This document shows positions 23,524-35,205 of a stretch of 64,000 nucleotides of DNA, piece after piece. The notes beneath the pieces were generated by a model, which was given only the letters and a program-made list of their open reading frames with translations, was not told the DNA's origin and searched no databases. Numbering within the stretch: position 1 is the first letter of the stretch; the number at the start of each line of letters is the position of its first letter. Source of the DNA: Zeus faber (Eukaryota; Chordata; Actinopteri; Zeiformes; Zeidae); contig OY482846.1 in NCBI GenBank assembly GCA_960531495.1, forward strand, positions 14,948,243-15,012,242. Direction: 5' to 3'. The position numbers and the translations under genes were made by a program.

Positions 23524-24667
23524 GTGAGGAGGGGGGGGCCTTTTTGTAACATGAAATAACATGACACACGTTTGTCATTTTTATATATGTATAATAAATA
23601 TTTCCTTTACATGTTTTTTTGCAATCAAAAATCGTAGTACAGATTGGTGGATGTGTGTGGATTCTATTATACAGTGGAAACCGCTTATAATGATCACTGT
23701 TACTGTGATCAATCTCTTGGATCGAAAAGCTTGTGACAGAATCATTTCTTCACAAATGCTGTTTGACTAAGTGGCTTATAGTAATCAAGAAGTCCGCTTA
23801 CATCGTTCCTTTTGGGTCTTTTCATACATGACAACATATGGGGAAAAAATTTTAAAACTACGGTTATTCAATTTTTATTACTTTGTTCCAATGATACTTT
23901 GCCTCATGGTAACCCATCTGCACTGGTGCCGCTACACTGGGTCTTGCTGGTGCTTACAATTTTACATTTTCAATTAACACTTTTAATCGTGTCCGACAAC
24001 TCTTTTAAGTTTAACATTTATTTAAGACTGATCATTTGTAAAACAGACAGGTGTAGAGCAGTGGTGTAATGGATAGGGAGCAATCTCCGCTCTGTTGCGC
24101 GTCCCTGTTTCCCGTTTCTCCAAAAAAATAAAAACTGTGTTTTTGCTTTAAATGGATTTTTTTTCCTCTGTCTCCTCATTGAATAAAACAAAAGAAGACC
24201 TTTGCGTCCCATGTCAGGCTTCGCAGAGCCATTCATACCATTAAATGGTTATCTGCATGAGAAATACTGCAAAATGGGAAAAAAATGTGGTGATAATTAT
24301 CATCCGCTTACAGAGATCAATTTGACCTGGACAGACATGATCACTATGAGAGGTTTCCACTGTATACTGTATATTTTGAAATTGTGATACAGAATTCCTT
24401 CCATAGCTTTCAAGATGTTTATTAGAAAATCTGGTAAGTTAAGACAAAATGCCGGTCTTATTACATAATACAGCGATAATAAAGGTGAAATCGTTTACAA
24501 TTTCTCACGTTATTACAAAATGCCTTCTTTTGGTCGCTTTAGGCCTATTGATTCTCTCGAAGCCAAACTCATTCATCATCTTTCTATAAGTGAGACATGT
24601 TGTCCGTTTAAAACGTTTAAGCAAAGATCTTACATTTGTCTTCATGTCCCCTCTACCCCCCTCCTAG
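23524..24667. other. intron 18, nothing recognised
   Basis: AT-rich. Short words near 23680 (GGAAACCGCTTATAATGATCAC) and 24290 (GGTGATAATTATCATCCGCTTAC, GAGGTTTCCACTGTA) look like inverted ends of a roughly 670-bp element, but no gene is visible. Confidence 0.45.
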
Positions 24668-24838
24668 CTGCTGAGCTGGCAGGAGCGGTTGGCGGAGCGC
24701 CAGGAGCGGCAGCTAAACCTGAGGAAGGACCTGGCGGAGATGCAGGAGTGGATGGTCCAGGTGGACGACGACTTCCTCATGAGGGACTTTGAGTACAAGA
24801 CCCCCGAGGACCTGGAGGGGGCGCTAGATGAGATGAAG
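24668..24838 (+). CDS. utrn: utrophin exon E19: spectrin repeats 7-8
   Basis: [20 protein letters not shown] and [20 protein letters not shown], the highly conserved DLAEMQEWM...RDFEYK block. 171 bp, the same as DMD exon 26. Acceptor CTCCTAG, donor AAG|GTCCCA. Confidence 0.96.
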
Positions 24839-24960
24839 GTCCCAGACTCACTCTCCATACATGAATAAACATTATGCTCGAATTGGGCATACGCCTTGGG
24901 CATCCAAGACTTTATTCAACAACTTCTCTCTCTCTGTCCTGCTTCTTCCCTGTTTCTCAG

Positions 24961-25161
24961 AGGGCAAAAGAGGATGTGCTACAGAAGGAGGTGAGGGTGA
25001 AGATCCTGAAGGACAACATCAATGCGCTGGTGTCTAGGACGGTGCCCCCCGCTGGTGGTGGTGGTGGCAGAGGGCAAGAGCTCACCTCGGAGCTGGGCGG
25101 CGTTCTGGCAAACTACCATAAGCTCTGTGACCGTTTCAAGAGCAAGTGCCACACCCTGGAG
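24961..25161 (+). CDS. utrn: utrophin exon E20: spectrin repeat 8
   Basis: [20 protein letters not shown] is nearly identical to human utrophin; then a Gly-rich insert (AGGGGGR) and [19 protein letters not shown]. 201 bp against 183 in DMD exon 27; the difference fits the Gly-rich insert. Acceptor TTTCTCAG, donor GAG|GTAAAA, followed at once by a GT array. Confidence 0.96.
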
Positions 25162-25165
25162 GTAA

Positions 25166-25286
<121 letters not shown>

Positions 25287-25732
25287 AAAATATTTATCAC
25301 AGCTCTAATACTTCATTAAACATTCCTTTTTTAGCACAAATGTAGAATTTGAATATTCAAATGAATTCATTTATATTATTAACATATCTTTTCCTTTGTT
25401 TCCTTCCTGTTGATTGTGGCACTTTGGCTTTGTACCCTGTGGACATGCTTTGCTGTTGGAAGGCGTTTGGTTTTTTTAGCCGCCTCCAGATACCACAGTG
25501 GAGTTGTCAGACATGTTATGTCTCTGTTTACTGTCTGTTTTCCCTGAAGTAAAGTTATGTTTCAATAAGACATTGTTTTCATATTCTATAAATTTGGCTT
25601 TTTGTATTTGCCAGAGTGGAACTTAAAGCACCGTATTTAGCATTTATGCTAAGCGTGTGGTTGCTGTGTTAGCTATGTTGCTGTGCACTATTTTTCTAAG
25701 CAGGAGCCCTTAAACCCGGCATACTAGTTATT

Positions 25733-26862
25733 AGGGCTGCCTCCAAATAGTCGACCAAGCGGTAGTTGCCGACAATAGTCATAGTCGTCACATTTTTTCA
25801 TTGGTCTGTCGGTTGCAGGAAAACAAATAAACAAAAAAAAAAAAACTCCATTCAGGAGCTGCGCCTTGTCAAAATTAACCTATATGGCTGTACCCGTGTA
25901 TGAAACGTGAGAGGGCTTTTAATTTGAAACATATATTTACAAAAATAAATGTTCAGTCTCCTTGCTGGTTAATCTGAAACATTCAGAAGAATTATCACAG
26001 CTTTTGTTGAGCGGCTTTTGCCGGTAATTCCCAGGCGGCAGGTGCGTGTCGTGCAGCTCTGTAAATTAAGTTTGGGTTTTAAAGGTTAGTTCTGAGTTAT
26101 TGTGTTGGTGTTGCTCATATATTAACAAAATGTTCATTCCCCTTGCTGGTTGTTCCGACCGTCACAGTCAGAATAGGGATGTTCCTAACGACTAATTTCT
26201 CAAGTGTTTAAACTTAGACTAGGTGACTCCCCTAAAAGTCTGAAAAATATTGCATATATTATTGTATTTTATATGCCCCGATGAACTTCCCCGTCCCGCG
26301 GAGCGAGTAAGCAAGTCTGCGGCCCCGGGAAGCAGTGAGGTCGGGCGGAGGGGCGCTGGGATTCCTGTCCGGGATCCCTGATGGGGAAGGCGCCCCGAGT
26401 AACAGATTCTGCGGACCCCGAAAGTGCGCCTGACGAGGGGTCCCTAATGAGGGGACGCAGACCCTGGAAGAACGATCTTCCATATGCCACATTTCAGTGC
26501 AAATTATGTTAATATGTAACTTAAATGTGAAAATTAATAAATCATATTAGGGCTGAAAAAGTTAAACCGGTGTAATGTTTAACAGGTCAAATTAACAAGG
26601 CCGCTCACTTTGTGTGCGCAATGCTTATAAATTAAACTTCTATTTTAAAGGCTGGTATTAGGTTTTGTATTTATCTGTAATGTAGCACAGTGTTAACAAT
26701 GTTCGTTATAATATTCTTTCTCAGCCCTGGAACTCAAACCATTTTTTCTGATGTTCAAAAAACCTATATTTAAATAATGAAATTAATATCAATATGTGAT
26801 GGTTAGTCGACGAATGGCTTTAACTAACGACTAGGAAAGTCTTAAGTCGGGGGCAGCCATAC
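25733..26862. mobile_element. hAT-like non-autonomous element, ~1.1 kb
   Basis: Starts AGGGCTGCCTCCAAATAGTCGACC and ends CTAGGAAAGTCTTAAGTCGGGGGCAGCC; the GGCTGCC/GGCAGCC termini and AGTCG words are inverted. It contains a GC-rich patch (26277-26470), unlike the surrounding AT-rich sequence. No transposase recognised. Confidence 0.65.
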
Positions 26863-26864
26863 GA

Positions 26865-27045
26865 GTTATAAAATAATCATTTCAAATCAATATTCTGTGT
26901 CAATGTATTATTTTGTTTAGTAAGTAGCTGTGTAATAAGCAAGATAACGTACAGCCAACCGGTCATCATTGCAAAATAACCCCCTTCTGAGCAAGACCTG
27001 ATCATTTGCGATAACAACCGGCTGGCTGTACATTATCCCCGACTT
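26865..27045. repeat. palindromic element, family B copy 4
   Basis: GTACAGCCAACCGGTCATCATTGCAAAATAACC is followed by TTTGCGATAACAACCGGCTGGCTGTACATTA, a long imperfect hairpin ending about 65 bp before the E21 acceptor. Same flank as copy 2 (TTTAGTAAGTAGC..TGTAATAA). Confidence 0.78.
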
Positions 27046-27107
27046 GTATGTTTCAATAGGATTGTGCACTGAATATTTGGGTGCTTTTTGGGTTAATTTG
27101 CTTCCAG

Positions 27108-27242
27108 GAGGTGTGGTCGTGCTGGATGGAGCTACTGCAGTACCTGGAGGTGGAGCAGGGCTGGCTCAACTCCCTGGAGGAGAAGGTCCGGGCCACAGAG
27201 AACCTCCCGGAGAACACAGAGGCAGTCAACCAGGCTCTAGAG
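27108..27242 (+). CDS. utrn: utrophin exon E21: spectrin repeats 8-9
   Basis: [20 protein letters not shown] then [26 protein letters not shown] is the utrophin form. 135 bp, the same as DMD exon 28. Acceptor CTTCCAG, donor GAG|GTAGAA. Confidence 0.96.
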
Positions 27243-27400
27243 GTAGAAACCCCAAACTAAACTCAATACCTTATCCTTAATCTTATTTTCTGGTTCCTCC
27301 TTTTTCACTCAGATTTTCTGGTTCCTCTCTTATTTTCTGGTTCATTCAGTTCCTCTCTGATTTCCTGGTTCTTCTCTTATTTTCTGCTTCCTCTCTTATG

Positions 27401-28040
27401 CCCCTTTCCCACTGCACCAAAAACCTGGTAACAACTGCTAACATCCAGCATTTGTCATTAGTGGGAAAGGAAAAGAAGGTTTCCTGTCCTGGGTCAAATG
27501 ACCCTGCAATATACCCGGGTTTTATCAGGCTCCACGTCTGATCAGCTCTAATTTCAACAGGACACCCGGGTTGACCCGCTAATTTTGGCCCCTTTACTAG
27601 CACGATGCGATGCGCGTTGGAGTTGCGGACATTGGTGCGGTATCATCCCACCATTTAATTTCATCCCGCCGAGCTCTGAGCCACTCCAGCACCGCCCCAA
27701 GCCGGTCCCCACTCCCCCCCGCCGAAGGAGCGGTGCGCAAGTGCGCACTGGCAGCATGGAGGCATGCCGCCATGTGAACGATACGATTCTTTTGAACGGC
27801 TAAAAAAAAAGATTTTTTTCCAAGTTTTACAGAATTATGTTGTTCGTTTAAGTTGCTGTCTCCTCTACTGTTTTATTCCCAATCGCACTGGAACCATGAC
27901 ACGGCCCCTTTTCCGACGTGTTTGTGACATTGAACGTGACACACTAGAAAAAAATGGCATTTCTCCAGGCGATGGGAAAGGTGTCAATTGCCTAAAATTT
28001 GCGGGTAAAAAAAACTGGGTAATCTTGGTGTGAAAACGGG
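27401..28040. mobile_element. MITE-like element, ~640 bp
   Basis: CCCCTTTCCCACTGCACCAAAAACC at the left and GGGTAATCTTGGTGTGAAAACGGG at the right are imperfect inverted ends. Interior has no conserved coding sequence. Confidence 0.55.
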
Positions 28041-28076
28041 ATTAGTCTGTACTTCCTCTTTTATGTTCTTGTTTTA

Positions 28077-28600
28077 ATGTCTCTGATATGTCTTCATCCT
28101 CTAGTCCTTCTTCCCATCCTCCATCTTGTCTTGTTGCTATATGGGTGCTGGGCCTGCAGCCAGTGTCAGGTTCACTCTGATCACACTCTAAACCCTTGCA
28201 GACGTTCATGCTCCCTGTCCTCTCTCACGTTTCCTGATGTTCTTTTTTGTCTTCGCTTTCTGCTCTTCTTCCACTACTGCTGCTCTCCCATTTTCTATCT
28301 CTCTATTTCTGTCTTTCTATCTTTCAGCCTCTCTCTCACTTCATCCTTCTTCACTTCCATTCCTCTTTCTCTGCTCAACTACAGTTCTTTCTCTGTCATG
28401 TCCCTATTTCTGTCTCCATCTTTCAGTCTTCTGCTCATCTGCACTACCCTCTCTTTTTTTTATATTTTTCTGCTCTCTTTCTATCTGTCTTTCTTTCTCT
28501 CCGGCTGTGTCCTAATCAAAGAACCCCCTAGGCTCTGTCTGTCTGTCTCTTGTTTCTCTCTCTGTCTCTCTCTCTCTTTCCCCCTCCAGGGAAGGAAAAA
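28077..28600. repeat. pyrimidine-rich low-complexity stretch
   Basis: Long CT-rich region on the + strand. Open frames through it translate as Ser/Leu/Phe runs only and are not genes. Confidence 0.7.
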
Positions 28601-29159
28601 GGACATTTTATGACCCGACAAACACTGAGCTCTCTCTTCCCGTCCCTCATTTGCCATCTCCTGTTTCACTCGTATCAGTTCTATCTAGTCTCCATCTATT
28701 TCTATGGATATTTTTAAATGTTCTCTTTCTGTGTTAGCACTCTGTTTTTAAATGTTGCTTGTTTTTTTTTCTTAAGTCTATATTTATTATACTTATTTAT
28801 TTTATTTTTGTTATTTAGTGTATACATTTTTATCTTTGTTTTTATTTTATTAATTTATTAAAAATGTAATCAATTTATTTCAATATTTTAAATTGTTTTT
28901 CCCTCCTGGGATCAGTCTCTAAGGCTTGGGCTCAGACTCCTCAGGTAGCTTCACCTTTCTCGGATGGATGGATGGATGGATGAATTCTGTGTGGTTTCTT
29001 TTAACACATTCGTGACTTGCATTGCTTGTTCTCCTTTTTCCACATTGTCATTTTCATTACATTTTCTTTAAATGCCTTTCCATCGACTCATCTACATTTC
29101 CATCTCTGTGTTGTTATTTGTCTGGACTCCTAACCATGTCTCTCGCTCTCTCTCTCTAG

Positions 29160-29309
29160 TCTCTGGAGGGCGTGCTCCGCCACCCAGCAGACAACAGGAC
29201 TCAGATCAGGGAGCTGGGTCAGACCCTGATAGACGGAGGCATTTTGGACGAGCTCATTAGCGAGAAACTCGAGGCCTTCAATGCCCGCTACGACCAGCTC
29301 AGCCACCAG
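29160..29309 (+). CDS. utrn: utrophin exon E22: spectrin repeat 9
   Basis: [20 protein letters not shown] then [20 protein letters not shown], nearly the human utrophin text. 150 bp, the same as DMD exon 29. Acceptor CTCTCTAG, donor CAG|GTTTGT. Confidence 0.97.
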
Positions 29310-29374
29310 GTTTGTGTGTGTTATTTTTTCTCTCTCGCTCTCTCTCCCTGAGTTGGGCTCTCAGTCATGCATGA

Positions 29375-29495
29375 TTGTCCATAGTTAATTATGATTAATT
29401 GCAGATTTTTTTATCTGTTCAAAATGTACCATAAAAGGATATTTTTCAAGTGTTTACTACTCTTATTAACATGGGAGTGGAAGAATATGTTTGCT
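29375..29495. repeat. interspersed repeat, family C copy 2
   Basis: AATTGCAGATTTTTTTATCTG and ACTCTTATTAACATGGGAGTGG repeat the words of 14160-14320 in the same order. Confidence 0.6.
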
Positions 29496-29591
29496 TTATG
29501 CAAATGTGTGTTTATTGGAAATCAATTTACAACCCAAAAGAATGACAAATATTGTCCAGAAACCCTCAAAGGTGCTGCACCCCTCTATATA

Positions 29592-29596
<5 letters not shown>

Positions 29597-29634
<38 letters not shown>

Positions 29635-29639
29635 GCGTC

Positions 29640-29712
<73 letters not shown>

Positions 29713-29720
29713 GCACACAC
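29597..29720. repeat. compound (GT)n(TA)n microsatellite
   Basis: GT array (about 29597-29657, with a GC/CT interruption) followed by a TA array to about 29706 and a short CA tail. Prone to slippage and cruciform formation. Confidence 0.95.
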
Positions 29721-30477
29721 AGATCTTATCTAGTGTTAGGAGAGGGGCCATGCCATGTAGGAACACAGGAACATCCCTGATTTAGGCCCGCCCAAAAAAG
29801 TCAGGACCACAAAAACTGTTTAGCAATTTAACTCCATAATTTATACTACGTAGTTCAGTGTTTTTACATGTTTTAAGCAATTACTTTCTGACATGTTGTA
29901 AACGTGTGTTCTGGCTCGGTTTTTATTTTAGATCTATTTATTTTTGTTTATTTCCTACATGTATAAAACAATTTTTAAACACAACTGAGTTAAGAGACTG
30001 TCCATTCTGTTCCCAAAAAAAACACATGCCTCCCCTACCCATTGCTTTCCGTTGCTATGGGACTTAATTTGGTAAACTTTTTTGTGTAAATACTTGTTAA
30101 AGTATTTATGGGGGAAAAAATAAAAAAAACGGGAGACCGCATTTGCCACATTACATTGCGTTCTATGCCTATGGAATATCCAGTGTTTCCAGTGTTTAAT
30201 CATAATGGCGGAAGAATCAGATTAGGATAGGAAAACACTTTTTATTCCAGTGGCGGTGTGGTGTATGCCTCTTCCATTTGTTCCACATTGACAGGCTAGG
30301 AAAACAGCCTTTTTAGGTGAAATTTAAATTCGGAATAGTTCTGTAATATCTGGGGGGGGGTCCTGTTCCGGGTAGTATTTCTTGGTCGGTTCCAATCTTA
30401 TTTTAGTCACCCGTGAAGACCTCTAATTAGAACACTGCCATTCTGATAAATAGCTGCTGTGTCCATCTGTCCTCCAG

Positions 30478-30639
30478 GCAGTGAACCGGCAGATGGGCTT
30501 AGAGCAGCAGCTCCAGACTCTGCGGGACAATGGACACGCCCTACAGAACCTGCAGGATGCCCTGAACCAGCTGGACCTCACCCTGACCTCCTATCTCACC
30601 GACCGCATAGACGCCTTCCAGCTGCCCCAGGAGGCTCAG
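30478..30639 (+). CDS. utrn: utrophin exon E23: spectrin repeats 9-10
   Basis: AVNRQMGLEQQLQTLRDNGH through YLTDRIDAFQLPQEAQ. YLTDRIDAFQ is a utrophin signature. 162 bp, the same as DMD exon 30. Acceptor CCTCCAG, donor CAG|GTACTC. Confidence 0.97.
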
Positions 30640-30649
30640 GTACTCAGAC

Positions 30650-30805
30650 ACATGCATATGTTCTCCTGGAGCTGCCCTGGGGTTCCTGAATGCTCCAGGA
30701 AGTTCACAGAGCTTTCTGGAGGTTCATAGAGTCTCATGTAGGTTCCCGGATGCTCCCAGTCCACAGGAGGCCTCTGGAGGCTCCTGGAGATTCCTGAATG
30801 TTCTA
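30650..30805. repeat. degenerate CTCCTGGAG/GTTCCTGAATG minisatellite filling intron 23
   Basis: The words GGTTCCTGAATGCTCC, AGGTTCATAGAG, AGGTTCCCGGATGCTCC and GGCTCCTGGAGATTCCTGAATG are variants of one unit of about 18-24 bp that occupies almost the whole 182-bp intron. Confidence 0.65.
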
Positions 30806-30821
30806 TCTGGTCTCCTTGCAG

Positions 30822-30953
30822 AACATCGGAGCGGAAATCACGGCTCACGAGGTGACGGTAGAAGACATGAGGAGGAGGAACGTGGCCAACCTGCCCCCCG
30901 CTATCGCAGAGGGCAAGTCATCCCGCGGGGGCACCATGTTGGACCAGTTGCAG
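30822..30953 (+). CDS. utrn: utrophin exon E24: spectrin repeat 10
   Basis: NIGAEITAHEVTVEDMRRRN then EGKSSRGGTMLDQLQ. 132 bp; longer than DMD exon 31 (111), but utrophin is also longer here. Acceptor CCTTGCAG, donor CAG|GTACCA. Confidence 0.94.
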
Positions 30954-31170
30954 GTACCACCTCCATGCCCCCTAATGGACAAGACCCGGGAGTACAATCC
31001 CTGGTTTTTGCACCCCAGGACCTTCTTCTACCTTGCATTTGCACTGCATTGAGTGAGAAGAGTCCCAATGAAGTTGAAGTTCTGAAGAGTATATTAATTT
31101 ACCTAATTCAAGCTTGTAGTGAAAATGTCTTAAAGTTGTGATACATCCATTTTGCTCCACCTTTCCGCAG

Positions 31171-31344
31171 AGGAAGCTGAGGGAGATCTCCACCAAGTAC
31201 CAGCTCTTCCAGAAGCCGGCCAACTTCGAGCAGCGTATGCTGGACTGCAAGAGGGTTCTGGACGGAGCTAAGGCCGAGCTGCACATCCTGGACATCCGGG
31301 ACATGGAGCCCGAGAAGATCCAGGCCCATCTCAGTGGATGCATG
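31171..31344 (+). CDS. utrn: utrophin exon E25: spectrin repeats 10-11
   Basis: [20 protein letters not shown] then [20 protein letters not shown], close to human utrophin. 174 bp, the same as DMD exon 32. Acceptor TTCCGCAG, donor ATG|GTAAAT. Confidence 0.97.
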
Positions 31345-31514
31345 GTAAATTTATCTTGTTTAAAGTAGAAATCCATGAGATCATATTGTTACAGTTCCAT
31401 ATTTTACACTTTTATATGCCAAATGCAGTGCTTCACACCAGATTTATCCACCTCGCACACGCGCAGTTGAGAATTTTATATCAACAACGTAACGTGTGAC
31501 CCCCAGTGCCCATG

Positions 31515-32200
31515 TGCTAGGGCTGAAAGATTTGGAAAAATAATTACGACTTTTTAGATCTATATTGCTATTCAGTATGTTTTTTTTTTTTTTAATTCCT
31601 TATCTCCAGTATTATTCACAAAACACAAGCAATACATATTTCTATAGTATGACCAACACAACATTGGATACTCTCAACATGTATACTGCTCTCTCCTGTA
31701 GGCCAGGCCTATGTGTTATGATGAAATTAGATGAATTGATGCATGAATTGAGATAAATAACGATGAATAACATCTTTAACTATTTAATTTAAAAAATAAA
31801 AACTTTCAATCACAGTAGAATATTGACTGATTGATTTAACTTCAAGCCTTGTAATTGTTAGAATCTTAAAATTAAAATTTGAAAAAGATATGCAGTGTTT
31901 TAGCAGAAATGTAATATTTTTTATGAAAAATGTTTCTTTGCATACGTCCACATACATCCTCTTTGTGCGCGCAAGTGAACTAGCTTTGTCCTCCGTGTGC
32001 ACGGAAGTGCAGTTGCAGGCAAACTTATGTTGATTCAATTAAAAGGTTAATAAAAAACAAGAACAAACAGATGCAGTTTTCTAGAAGAAGAGTGTTCCGG
32101 GCTCTGCCAGCAGCACATGCCCAGGGATGGAGCACCATCGCTACATTGCGATGTCGGTTTGAATTTGATTGATAACAATAATTAATCATATGGGACTCTG
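31515..32200. other. intron 25 first part, possible decayed MITE
   Basis: CTAGGGCTGAAAGATTTGG at 31517 resembles a hAT-like end, but the matching right end is not clear. AT-rich, no gene. Confidence 0.3.
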
Positions 32201-32559
32201 GGCTCTGTTCCTTCATATCTTCTCACTTAGCAAGAAGAAAAAAAAACCTCTCCTTCCACGAAGGAGAGAGAGGTTCCTTCCACTTAGGCTCGCAACGTAG
32301 GGGAAAAGCTGCTTTGGACACTTGTGGAGTATGGGGTCTTGTCAGTGATCCCTTTTGACTGCAAGTAACAGTTACAGAAATGAGCAACACTACAGGGAAC
32401 CGGCTTTGGTACCCCTAGCTTCTGTGTATCAGTTCAAGCGATTGGATCCGCTCCAGTTATCCTACACATCGTTTTACATCGGGGGAAAGCAACAACAGAG
32501 CGGAGAACTGAGCCGACGAGGCTACATTACAGGTAGGTAAACTGGCTGCCGGCACAGTG

Positions 32560-32840
32560 CGTGTGTGCGTGTTCACGCAAGTGGTGCACATACAACTGAT
32601 GATGCCATATCCCAGGCCTACAAGACTAAGGCCTGTCTTCCTCCTGCTGGCATTGGGGGCCATTCTTACAAAGGTGTTGCCACAACGTGGGCAGCTTTGA
32701 AGGGCGTGCGATTGAAAGACATCTGCACTCCAGCTACTTGGGCGTCCCCCTGTACGTTCTCCAGGTACTACCAGGTCAACATCGCCACTTCCAGTGCCAT
32801 AGGAGCAGCTGTTCTACCAGGGCCGTCAACAGATTAGGTG
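32560..32840 (+). mobile_element. DIRS-like retroelement: tyrosine recombinase C-terminal fragment
   Basis: The frame from about 32565 reads GGHSYKGVATTWAALKGV and RLKDICTPATWASPCTFSRY, matching the end of DIRS-type tyrosine recombinases (xHSxRGxATSWA...DICxAASWAxPHTFxRxY). In the family the His and Arg of the H-x-x-R box and a later Tyr are catalytic; here HSYKG replaces HSxRG, so the conserved Arg reads Lys and the enzyme is probably dead. The fragment lies in intron 25. Confidence 0.75.
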
Positions 32841-32933
32841 AGGTGCGGTGGTTCCTTCTGACCTTGTTGGTATCAGTCATCCAGCACTGCCTGAAGCACT
32901 GCCTCTGGCGGTCAGTAAGAATGAAATAGAACG

Positions 32934-33203
32934 AGAGTTATTTGTGTAACGACGGTTCTATGAATTCCGGATGACCGCATGAGTTCTGTCACTCGGAACC
33001 TTGGCAAGAAGATTCCGTAGGAACAGATCCCAGAGTCCCATGTGATTATATAGGGGCGGTACATGGGTACCGAGGGTCACAGATGACTTTGTTGATGTAA
33101 AATTCTCGACTGTGCGTGTGCGAAGTGGGTAAATCCTGTTTGAAGCGCTGCCTCTGGCGGTCATCCAGAATTCATAGAACCGTAGTTACATACGTAACTC
33201 TTG
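32934..33203. repeat. inverted repeat at the end of the DIRS-like element
   Basis: GAGTTATTTGTGTAACGACGG..TTCTATGAATTCCGGATGACCGC (left) is the reverse complement, with few changes, of GCGGTCATCCAGAATTCATAG..AACCGTAGTTACATACGTAAC (right). DIRS elements carry such inverted terminal repeats. The right arm ends 13 bp before the E26 acceptor AG. Confidence 0.8.
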
Positions 33204-33216
33204 TTTCCCTGTCCAG

Positions 33217-33372
33217 GATCTGTACAAGCAGCTGAGCGAGGTAAAGCTTGAGGTGGAGACGGTGATTAAGACCGGGAGGCAGATCGTCCAGAAGCAGCAG
33301 ACGGAGAACCCCAAGGCCATGGATGAGCAGCTGACGGCCCTTAAACTGCTCTACAATGACCTGGGAGCACAG
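33217..33372 (+). CDS. utrn: utrophin exon E26: spectrin repeat 11
   Basis: [20 protein letters not shown] then [20 protein letters not shown], conserved in both utrophin and dystrophin. 156 bp, the same as DMD exon 33. Acceptor CTGTCCAG, donor CAG|GTAGAC. Confidence 0.97.
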
Positions 33373-35034
33373 GTAGACCAGCTTTAAAGATTTTGAGGTC
33401 TAAAGATATAAAGACCAGCTAGAGAAGATTGGATGAATGGATGGATGGATGGATAGGATAGATATAACAAGATTATGGATATTACGAGGTGGATAGATAT
33501 TACTGTGTGGATAGATATTATTAGATGGATAGGTATTATTTGATAGAAAGATAAATAGATGGATACTTAATTCATCCCCAGGGGAAAATTGTGGGGTCAA
33601 AGCAGCTCTCATCCAAAATAGGCAGTAATAATAACTAAGTAATAAAGAAAAGAAAATAGCAACATACCTTAAAATCGAAGAATTTGCCAAAAGAGAAAAA
33701 ATGTCAATGCACAATGAACCTAAAAATGTAAAAAAAATTAATAAACCAAAAAATTAGACCATTCCTTGAGAAATTGGCAGATGTGAGCTGGCCCGTCTGT
33801 GTGTGATGTGTATTGTTCTAATTATTAATAATGAATTTATTAACGTTTTATTATCATTTATTTTTATTAACAGATAATATTTTATTTATTATAGAGCACA
33901 TTAATGTGCAAGTCAACTGAATGATTGGTCAAAAAATAATAAATGGTACCACTTAGATATAAAAATTAATTGTGAGATGAGAAGTTGATGAATAGTTTGA
34001 TGCATTATTTTTCCAAATTAAGTAAGAATCGTGGAAGTTAGTGACTCTCTCAGAGTTGGTAGAGCCCGATGATTAAGCTTTTACAATGATTTTGTGTGGG
34101 GCCACGCTCTGTCTAAACTTGTATTCAAACCAAAGAACTATAAACGCTAGTAGCAAGAGTTTTCCTTTGTGTGTAAGTAGAAAAAATATCTACATTATCA
34201 TTATCTACTTATGAACTCTGTAAGATTTGATTTATAATCTTTGTATGCAACATTGTGAGAGCTGTCATCGCATAGGAATGTTGGTCAGAATGTCTGGTTT
34301 AACATATTTATGAAACAATAAATATAAACTTAAAAATGTATAAAAAGCAATAAAATTAAACCATGAAAATAAATGATAAACAAGAAAATTCTGTGACAAA
34401 CCTAAATATTAACTAGAGGATAGAAAAAAAAAATCACTTTGCAATAAACATAATTAATAATCTAATAAACAAAAGCAAAATACACCTAACAATATCCAGA
34501 AAAAAATTGGGGTTTTTGGACCGATATTGCTCATTTATAATAGATGTGTGTATCTCAGTCCCGCAATGCTGTACACTAAATTTGGTATTGATACAGTCAA
34601 AATCCAAAAAAGTATATTCACATTACTGGTTTTCACATAATGCAAATTTGCAAAAAGAGCCTTTTTTTTGTATACCACATTGAGCTGGACTTTTCAAGTA
34701 AATCGAAGTCACGGTGTGAGGGGCGTGGCCTTTACAAAATTGCGCTTTTGGGCCTTAATTACAGCGCCATCATCTGGCCGATTGGGCTAATGTTACTTGG
34801 GAAGCATTTGCACATCATTTCCAGTTATTGGGCCAGGTTTCATGTTCCTAACTCATTCTAGTTCACAGCAATTTGAGACCCGGCATAAGACAACAAAGAT
34901 GAAGAATAAAGCAGCAAGAAAACAATAGGGTTCTACACCGTTGGGTTTTGCACCCTAATAATAAAACATTCTAACCAATATATAATTAAAATAGGTCAGT
35001 TTGCCATCATGCTTCTGGTTCTGGTTTTGTCCAG
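33373..35034. other. intron 26: GATG/GATA repeats, otherwise nothing recognised
   Basis: A decayed (GGAT)n/(GATA)n region covers about 33430-33565. The remainder is AT-rich without an exon or a repeat I can name. Confidence 0.6.
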
Positions 35035-35205
35035 GTGACTGAGGGGAAGCAGGATCTGGAGAAGGCTCTGTCCCTTTCCCAGAAGTTCCACCAGGAGAGC
35101 GCTGCCCTGCAGGCCTGGCTGAGCAGCAACGAGGAGACACTGCAGCAGAAGAACAGCTCTGGGGACATGCCAGCCGACGTGGATGCTGAGGTGGCCTGGG
35201 CCAAC
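35035..35205 (+). CDS. utrn: utrophin exon E27: spectrin repeats 11-12
   Basis: VTEGKQDLEKALSLSQKFHQ then ESAALQAWLSSNEETLQQKN; ends DVDAEVAWAN. 171 bp, the same as DMD exon 34. Acceptor TTGTCCAG, donor AAC|GTGAGT. Confidence 0.96.

Noticed and set aside
28077-28613. 178-residue open frame rich in Ser, Leu and Phe
   Set aside because: It is a CT-rich low-complexity stretch in intron 21, open in all three forward frames.
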